DNA from: Glandiceps talaboti
Taxonomy: Eukaryota > Hemichordata > Enteropneusta > Spengelidae
DNA: 64,000 nt
Assembly (NCBI RefSeq): GCF_964340395.1
Contig: NC_135565.1
Location: forward strand, 19,620,709-19,684,708
Direction: 5' to 3'
In this document: positions 57,026 through 64,000 of the stretch, one piece after another
Layout: every line of letters starts with the position of its first letter
How positions within the stretch are numbered: position 1 is the first letter of the stretch
Notes under the pieces: model-generated
What the model was told of the DNA's origin: nothing
Database searches by the model: none
Seen by the model: the letters and a program-made list of their open reading frames with translations, nothing else
Made by a program: the position numbers and the translations under genes

Positions 57026-57330
57026 ATGATGAATACATCAACTTACTGCTAAAGTTGACGAAGACACTGTTACTTGTCCATGAATGATGAATACACCAAC
57101 TTACTGCTAAAGTTGACGAAGACACTGTTACTTGTCCATGAATGATGAATACACCAACTTACTGCTAAAGTTGACGAAGACACTGTTACTTGTCCATGAA
57201 TGATGAATACATCAACTTACTGTTAAAGTTGACGAAGACACAGTTACTTGTCCATGAATGATGAATACACCAACTTACTGCTAAAGATTGTAAAGACACT
57301 GTTACTTGTCCATGAATGATGAATAAATTA
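57017..57330 (+). repeat. 59-bp minisatellite starting at the TRIM-ZZ stop codon, about 5 copies
   Basis: Units share CATGAATGATGAATACACCA, ACTTACTGCTAAAGTTGACG and AAGACACTGTTACTTGTC. The first unit overlaps the stop codon region at 57020-57025, so the array lies in the 3' UTR. AATAAA signals follow at 57322 and 57355. Confidence 0.9.
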
Positions 57331-57354
57331 ATGGAAATGATTGCCAATGATTGA

Positions 57355-57360
57355 AATAAA
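57355..57360 (+). terminator. TRIM-ZZ polyadenylation signal candidate
   Basis: AATAAA about 330 bp after the TAA stop. Another lies at 57322-57327. Confidence 0.45.
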
Positions 57361-57651
57361 TGACGGCCTGAGATTCAAATTTTGACATCCTTTGAGTGAT
57401 TTTGGTGCCGAAGTATACATCTCCACTTTACTGTTTAGGTTATGTTCATTTGGTTCTTCAAATCAAGTTTGTTTATAATGTAATGATAGATTATAATCTT
57501 GGCACTGTAATGTTTTTATAAATCATTGTAATCAACATGTAGACTTTTGACTAATTAATGGCGTATCCTACAATAATAATTACAACACATACGTTTGGAC
57601 TTAATTTGTAAAAAAAATAGTTACACTGTCAACTGCTTAAAGGCCTACTCT

Positions 57652-58018
57652 GTATATAAAGAGAGGTCAGATTAAGATGATGCTCATTATACTAGATGAC
57701 TTTGACCTACTCTGTATATAAATAGAGGTCAGATTAAGATGAACCTCATCATAGTAGATGACTTAACCTACTCTGCATATAAATAGTGGTCAGATTAAGA
57801 TGACACTCATTATACTAGATGACTTTGACCTACTCTGCATATAAATAGTGGTCAGATTAAGATGACACTCATTATACTAGATGACTTTGACCTACTCTGT
57901 ATATAAATAGTGGTCAGATTAAGATGACACTCATTATACTAGATGACTTTGACCTACTCTGTATATAAATAGTGGTCAGATTAAGATGACAGTCATTATG
58001 CTAGATGACTTCGACCAT
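57652..58018. repeat. 62-bp minisatellite, about 6 copies, with a TATA-like motif
   Basis: Units share CCTACTCTGTATATAAATAG, TGGTCAGATTAAGATGACAC and TCATTATACTAGATGACTTT. Each carries TATATAAA. Intergenic between the two TRIM genes. Confidence 0.93.
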
Positions 58019-58624
58019 GTAACGCAGTCACAGAATTTGTAGTGCGCCTATGAAACTGTCTTAGAGAAAATTACACATAATTTTTATGTCCTAATTTCGG
58101 ACTACAGTATTACGAATATACAGTAAAGAAATCTGTCACTATTTTTTCAAAATAGTTGCGTTTTTGGGACTGTATTTATGAAAATGTTGGCTTGATACAC
58201 GTTGGAAGTGTTGAGACACTGATCGAGGGTTGACAATTAACTCTGTTAACTGCACTGTTTGATTGTATGTGCATTTTGTTAAAGTAGAATGCACCTCAAA
58301 AATAAACTCTGAACTTTTGCTGTTACTTTGTTCAAGAAAACTCCAACCTGTTCTTGGTTAAAATCAATAAAAAAATTCTGTGGTCACCATACACATTTTT
58401 TAAAAAGATTTCAAAACATCATTAAAATGTAGTCATTCAGAATCTAGTAAGGCCTCAAGATATCGTTAAATTTATTAGGAAAATAACAGATTGATGATTT
58501 CCTTGAAAAGAAGACGGTAAACCCTCAAATTTCTTTCACTATTTCAAAAGGTTCAGGAACAAGCTTTCATATGGCAAAGTTTGGAGAGATTTTTAGATCT
58601 TTGATTTACAGGAAATTGGTCACT

Positions 58625-59150
58625 GAGATGCATTCTACCCGAGGTGCATTCTCACTGAGGTGTATTCTACCTGAGGTGCATTCTACCCGAGGTGCATTCT
58701 ACCTGAGGTGCATTCTCACTGAGGTGTACTGAGGTGCATTCTACCTGAGGTGCATTCTTACCGAGGTGCATTCTTACTGAGGTGTATTCTCACCGAGATG
58801 CATTCTACCTGAGGTGCATTCTCACCGAAGTGCATTCTACCTGAAGTGTATTCTCACTGAGGTGTATTCTCACCGAGATGCATTCTACCTGAGGTGCATT
58901 CTCACTGAGGGCATTCTCACCGAGGTGCATTCTACCTGAAGTGTATTCTCACAGAGGTGTATTCTCACCAAGATGCATTCTACCTGAGGTGCATTCTCAC
59001 TGAGGTGCATTCTCACCGAGGGACATTCTCACCGAGGTGCATTCTACCTGAGGTGCATTCTCACCGAGGGGCATTGTCACCGAGATGCATTCTACCTGAC
59101 GTGCATTCTCACCGAGGTGCATTCTTACCGAGGTGCATTCTACCTTATGA
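58625..59150. repeat. 16-17 bp minisatellite, about 30 copies
   Basis: Units are variants of GAGGTGCATTCTCACC and GAGGTGCATTCTACCT, intergenic. Frames across it (HRGAFSPRCILPEV type) are repeat artefacts. Confidence 0.95.
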
Positions 59151-59452
59151 TATGTATTTTGAGAAGGGTTATAAATAAGGAAACGACTGATTGCTGTAAA
59201 TATTGAAAGTGACCCCTTATAATGTCTTGTGTATTTTTGTAGTTTACTAGAAATACTTAGATTGAATCTATAGGATATGAGATAGAATCTACTAGATTCC
59301 GTGTACAGTATGTTACAAATTTTAAAAAAATACTCCAAGCAAAATTCCATTCATAGATTTTAAGAGAATCGTTACTTGATCTGTGGAAGTTTACTACCTG
59401 ATGGTTTTTGACTTGTTTTTACATGTACTTATTATCACTACTACTTGTATAT

Positions 59453-59842
59453 ACTTATTGCCTGACTATGAGGGCACTAGCTGACATCTAGTATTACCCT
59501 GATGGATCTTATGCAGCAATTTTTCCCTGAGGCTGCAAGCCGAGTGAAATAGTTGCTACATGACAACACGAGGGGAAATATGACGTCTACTAGTGCCCAA
59601 ATAAGGCAAGTCAATAAGTGTTTTATAACACATCACATTCTCAGACACATCCTTTTCCATAGTCAAAGCACATCCCCAATGAGACTTCTGTGCTACATGA
59701 ATAGTGCCCTAGGGAAGCTAGAATACGAATAGTGCCCCTATATGGAAATTGAGGTCACTATGGGTCAATACTCCATACCATGTGATACAATCTAAACCAA
59801 TTACTGAAGGCTATATGAAAATGATGTGTTATAATAATAGTT
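59453..59842 (+). mobile_element. Second copy of the dispersed repeat at 3497
   Basis: About 390 bp aligned along its length to 3497-3880 in the same orientation, including AATAGTGCCCTAGGG and ACTATGGGTCAATA. No coding capacity. Confidence 0.7.
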
Positions 59843-60763
59843 ATTACTCTCTTTGCTGCATGACGCATATACATGTTTATGTATACAGGAAACTAATAGA
59901 TGTCTTTCTTGTTCTAATCAGCTGTTTGCTGTATAAATAAAAATACTCTTTGTTCAGATAACAAGTTTGGATGTCTGTTTTGTTTGTGTTATCATTCATG
60001 TATAAAACTTTTTAAAAGCCTTTGAAAAGTATGACAATAATAAAACATTGATGTCTGTTACTAGATTTAGGCTGTTCATTTCTCAGTGTATGAGTACAAG
60101 TTGGAATAATTCTTTGGGGTGAACAGACAGCATTGAAATTCGATTGTTCATGCGTTGTATTGACCCAAGACATTACTGATAACCTAAAATCAACAAAACA
60201 CCTGTCATAGTATACACCCCTCTTCATCCAGGTTATCTGAAAGGCCCATCCGAATGACGTCATCGAAAAGTAGCAATTCGGGGTTTTCCCCACCATACAT
60301 ACATATTGAAATGTGTGTCATGTGAAAAAGCCCCCCTAGGTTAATGTCATATATAATACTGCAAATAAAACACTATACAAAAGTAATTATCTCATCTTTT
60401 ATATCAAATTTCCGTGAAAATCGTAGTCGTGCAGCTTTTAAAATGATAAAGGGAAATTTGAAGGTTTACCATCCATTTTTCGAAGAATTTGTCAATGTTT
60501 TGATTTTCCCATAGAGTTAATACAGTATTAGGAAGCCACATTGAACTCTAAAATGGTTAAATTTTATATTTGAAAATGTGTACGAACGATCCCAGATTTT
60601 TTATTGGCTTTAACTGAGAATAGGTTGGCGTTTCCTTGAACAAAGTAATAGCAAAAGTTAGAAGAAAAAAATTATATGTGCATTTCACGTTAATTTTCAG
60701 ATCCTATTTTGGTTTTAACACCTAAAGGAATAATTTCTTGTGAACCAGTGAGATGTATTTATA
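59843..60763. other. Intergenic, nothing recognised
   Basis: AT-rich sequence with scattered short frames and no domain motifs, tRNA-like folds or repeats that I can see. Confidence 0.4.
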
Positions 60764-60980
60764 TCTAGACTCTCTCACAGTCCTGTGAGCTTCGCATAAA
60801 TAGCTTCGGGCTTCGCCTAACACATCAACAATAGGTTAGTCCTATGTGATCGATGAGGGCGCACAGTACAGGGATACTGGGATACTAGTATACGAGTACA
60901 ATTATGCAGTAGATACATACAAAACAACCCAAGTTTCAGCTATTTATGCGAAGCTTCGAGGACTGTGAGAGAGTCTTATT
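60764..60980. mobile_element. MITE with AGACTCTCTCACAGTCCT inverted ends
   Basis: Left AGACTCTCTCACAGTCCTG and right GGACTGTGAGAGAGTCT are inverted. The pairing continues through AGCTTCGCATAAATAGCT / AGCTATTTATGCGAAGCTTC, giving about 40 bp of terminal repeat in a 215-bp element. Confidence 0.88.
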
Positions 60981-61308
60981 TATATCATGTCCATAGATAT
61001 ACACTGTCCATTTGTACAATTATATAAAAATATCTCAACTGTTCTTTTTTGTTCACATACATTTCTTTAACAAGATTTTAATCTTGATTATTTCAAACTA
61101 TGTCTTTGACTCTGTTCACTTCAACAGAGTGATGGTGTCAATCTTGTATACGATGACTGCTAGTATATGAAATTTCACAGAAAAGAAGAAAGAAAAACAC
61201 ATCCGCAAAAGTACAATTTGTTTCAATATATGCGGGTTATCCCTTCGATATTATTACTTCAAAGCAAAAATCTACGAATCACGACTTTGTAACACACTGC
61301 AGTGCAAT

Positions 61309-61562
61309 AGGGAACATGCAAACCAGCCTTGTTGAATGTTGCATCATGGGAAATATGATAATAAAAAGTAATCAATTAGTATTGTAAACAATGTTGTTAT
61401 GTTAAATTGTTTATAACCACGAACGATCAATTCATATTTAGCTTGACCAGTGTGGGAGGTTTATTTCATCGGTAGCTCCAGATACGATATTACGATAACC
61501 ACAGATAATCCTACAGTCCTTTGCGTCTGAGCATGCTCAGTCTGGATTGCAAGTTGCCTATT
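61309..61562 (-). mobile_element. Inverted copy of the GGGAACTTGCAA MITE
   Basis: Starts GGGAACATGCAAACCAG and ends GGATTGCAAGTTGCC, matching 26762-27004 in reverse. Flanking TA on both sides is consistent with a TA target duplication. It ends about 110 bp before the second TRIM start codon and may lie in its promoter. Confidence 0.82.
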
Positions 61563-61673
61563 ATACTCCCATGACTCGCCTGTCGAGAGGCAAGCCACTG
61601 AGTATATTGTCTTTTTTGCACACGTCACGCAACCGTGCCAGATACAACTTCAATCCATAGACACTATACAAAG

Positions 61674-63828
61674 ATGGCTGCGCAGGCATTTGAGCTTTTA
61701 GACAAAATTGATGAAAATTTTCTTGAATGCAGCATATGTCTTGAACGCTATAGAAGTGCTAAGTGTTTACCATGCCTACATAACTTCTGTCAACCTTGTC
61801 TTGTGAAACTAGTGGAAAAAACCCGCAATAGTGTAACCTGCCCGACTTGTCGCAGGTCCCATGACCTGCCTAATGATGGCGTCGAAGGTATTGCTGATAA
61901 TTTCTTCATTAACAAATTGGTGGACATGTTCAGTAAGCAGAAGATTAGTTCAAGTGAGTCCAGAAAGTGTGAGGGTTGTCAACAAGGAGAATGTGTTCAA
62001 CACTGCGTTGAATGTGGCCTTGATTTGTGCAGTGAGTGTGTTAAGGCCCATACTCGGTTTCCCATGACCAAGTCACACCAGATAATGACTCTTGACAAAT
62101 ACTCTTGCCAAAAATCCGATGACCCAGTTAAAGTGCGTTCACCTGTGTACTGCCGAAACCACAAAGACTACCAGGTAGAATTCTTCTGTGACGACTGCGA
62201 ATCAACCATATGTCTGAAGTGCACGGCACTTGATCATCGTAACCATAGCTACCATTGCGTGAAAGAGGCTGCTAAATCATACACGGAGACATTGGCTAAA
62301 ATGATCGGGGAGTTAAAAGTGAAAGGAGCTAAAGCTGCTAAAACCCAACAGGAAATAAAGAAAATAGATCATGACCTGGATGTATCCTTTCAAACGGAGA
62401 GTGACAAACTAGAAAAACACATCCACAAAACACGTGAAGATGTCCTCCGTCTGATACAAGAAAGCGGGAATGAACTCACTAAAGAACTAAAAGATGAATA
62501 TGACACAAGGAAAGCTAACTTGAATGTGCAATTAAACAAAATTAATTGCACTGAAAATGATGTATCATCTGTCAGTAATTACGCTGAAAATTTCTTGAAG
62601 TATGGAAATGCAGCCCAATTGATGTCTGCCAAAAAAGCAATGTCGATCCAAATGGAAGCTTTGCTGAGGGAAGAGCCACGTGTTGGTTTGACTGAAAACG
62701 GTAACATGCGATTCGAACCGTACTATGATTTCTGCACAAACAAAACTGTTGGTGTGGTATGTAAGGTGAAAGGAAATTATACAGAGGATCAAGGCTGTGA
62801 TGAAATGAAAGAAATTGACATTGATGTTAACATTGATGAACAAGTGGGAATTGGTTTGACAAATCCAGGAGTAACTGCGACTTTGCCACATAGGTTTAGA
62901 AAGCCCGGTCGTGGGAATCGACAGCCTTCAGCTCGTGAGTATTGAAACTCTTCATTCCCAGAACATGACTTCATGAACAGACTTGTCAACAGACTATTTT
63001 CCAAATTCCATTGAGATATTAATGATTGGCCTTTTTTGTATTCAACCTTTGAAGCACCGTTATCATGATTTCAGATATCTATGTTTGCATAATTCATAAA
63101 GTTCCCATTTTGCCCTCAAGATCCCCATGAAATATCTGCAGTCTACATGTTAAGCAAACCATTTTATGGTTCCAATTACCCTACCCTACCTAGATTTTCT
63201 CTTCCTATCCTCAACTTGTTATTAATATTGAGAAAACTATTTCAGGAAAGGCCAGAAGATGGGACTTTATTAATTAAACATATCAATGACACAACACATA
63301 GGGATCTCATATTGACTGCAACGTTTTCACATCGACCCTTTCTGTTGATTTATAGGGTTGTCATAGACTGGCACCAGCCCACAGGGAGAATTTGAAGCTT
63401 ATGATACGAACAAATTCACAAAATTTGAAATGAATGTGTAATACATGTCAAATTTGATGAAAGAACAATTTTTTTTAATACCAGTTATTCTTCCAAGGCA
63501 GTAAGTTACATCTACCTGATATCACCACTCACTCAGGGGACTATTTCACATAAAAAAGAAATACACAATTATGTTTGAAAATAAGTTTGAAAAAAGTCTG
63601 TAGACTTGAGCAAGTCTAAGTTTGTCATGGCCTATCTGTACTTTAAAGGACTAACGTTACTACACTGTTCTAGGCTGTGGGTATTTTAAAGCTAGGTTTG
63701 TCATTGAACCTCAAAAGTTATTCCTTGTAGTCTGAAGTGTACTCTATTCAAAATTTGTTTGTTAATTCGGTTACAGTAACACGTATAAGATCAGGGCCAA
63801 ACGATGTTGCTGTTCACAGTGGTGTTAG
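61674..63828 (+). CDS. Second TRIM-type gene, paralogue of the TRIM-ZZ gene (3' part outside window)
   Basis: Exon 61674-62934 (420 codons plus one base), then 63777-63828 (52 nt), both with GT-AG borders and a continuous frame, ending in phase 2 as the window stops. RING at residues 19-60 has the same spacing ([31 protein letters not shown]). It is followed by two B-boxes ([40 protein letters not shown]) and a coiled coil (about 205-330). Exon size, phase and sequence match the 48116 gene along the RING/B-box part. The 52-nt exon corresponds to that gene's first linker exon, so a 137-nt ZZ exon is expected just beyond 64000. The frame extends upstream to a GTG at 61635, but the ATG at 61674 aligns with the paralogue's start (MAAQ against MATN). 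Probably a ubiquitin ligase; the C-terminal reader domain is inferred, not seen. Confidence 0.86.
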
Positions 63829-64000
63829 GTAAGTTTATTACTGATTTTGGATTACATATTCTAGATGATTACCCATATGTACGGCATCGATTGATAACAG
63901 GTCCTAAGTACTTCTCTTCGAAATAGTAGATTTGTGGTCTAAGAATGTAGGGCTTGTAAAAGTTCATGGTATGTAACCTACGGACAGTTTCATTGTATTG

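Noticed and set aside
58957-59350. Frames with HRGAFSPRCILPEV-like repeats
   Set aside because: Translation of the 16-17 bp minisatellite.
61635-61673. Upstream start of the second TRIM gene
   Set aside because: The frame there begins at GTG, not ATG. The ATG at 61674 aligns with the paralogue's start.

Overview
The window is from a metazoan nuclear genome. Its genes are intron-rich with canonical GT-AG splicing, the sequence is AT-rich, and it is full of microsatellites, minisatellites and short inverted-repeat elements. The two recognisable orthologues are the end of the Paf1-complex gene CTR9 and a complete circadian gene BMAL1 (ARNTL). BMAL1 keeps a vertebrate-like C-terminal transactivation tail, and the other genes are TRIM- and NHL-type genes of the kind expanded in invertebrates. 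A non-vertebrate deuterostome (hemichordate or cephalochordate) is the best guess. A lophotrochozoan cannot be excluded from sequence alone.

Layout: 1-4459 (+) holds the last six exons of CTR9. 5661-11919 (-) is a complete eight-exon gene for a predicted 1166-residue protein. It joins a GT-B glycosyltransferase-like domain, a small TRADD-N-like domain, a coiled-coil linker and a C-terminal NHL-type beta-propeller. 12-19.9 kb is gene-poor and contains mobile-element remnants and satellites. 19975-34156 (-) is BMAL1, with 15 coding exons that I could join in frame into 733 residues. At least one non-coding 5' exon lies further upstream, possibly near 43.2-43.6 kb. 48116-57025 (+) is a complete eight-exon gene for a RING/B-box/coiled-coil (TRIM) protein ending in three ZZ zinc fingers (646 residues). 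61674 to the window end (+) is the start of a second, paralogous TRIM gene that continues past 64000.

Two things stand out. First, the protein architectures: GT-B/TRADD-N-like/NHL and TRIM-ZZ-ZZ-ZZ both look like sensor or adaptor proteins that pair a putative effector or ligase module with a recognition module. Their roles in immunity or protein quality control are inference. Second, many minisatellites in CTR9 and BMAL1 are not random intronic repeats. Their units are copies of the adjacent exon end together with its splice site. In one case about 30 copies of a 5' splice site follow the real one. I recall similar exon-intron-junction minisatellites being described in amphioxus genes; that is from memory and unchecked.

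All coding-exon chains were joined by hand. Each chain keeps an open frame and its total length is a multiple of three, which is an internal check on the models. Domain names come from motif recognition, not from a database search.
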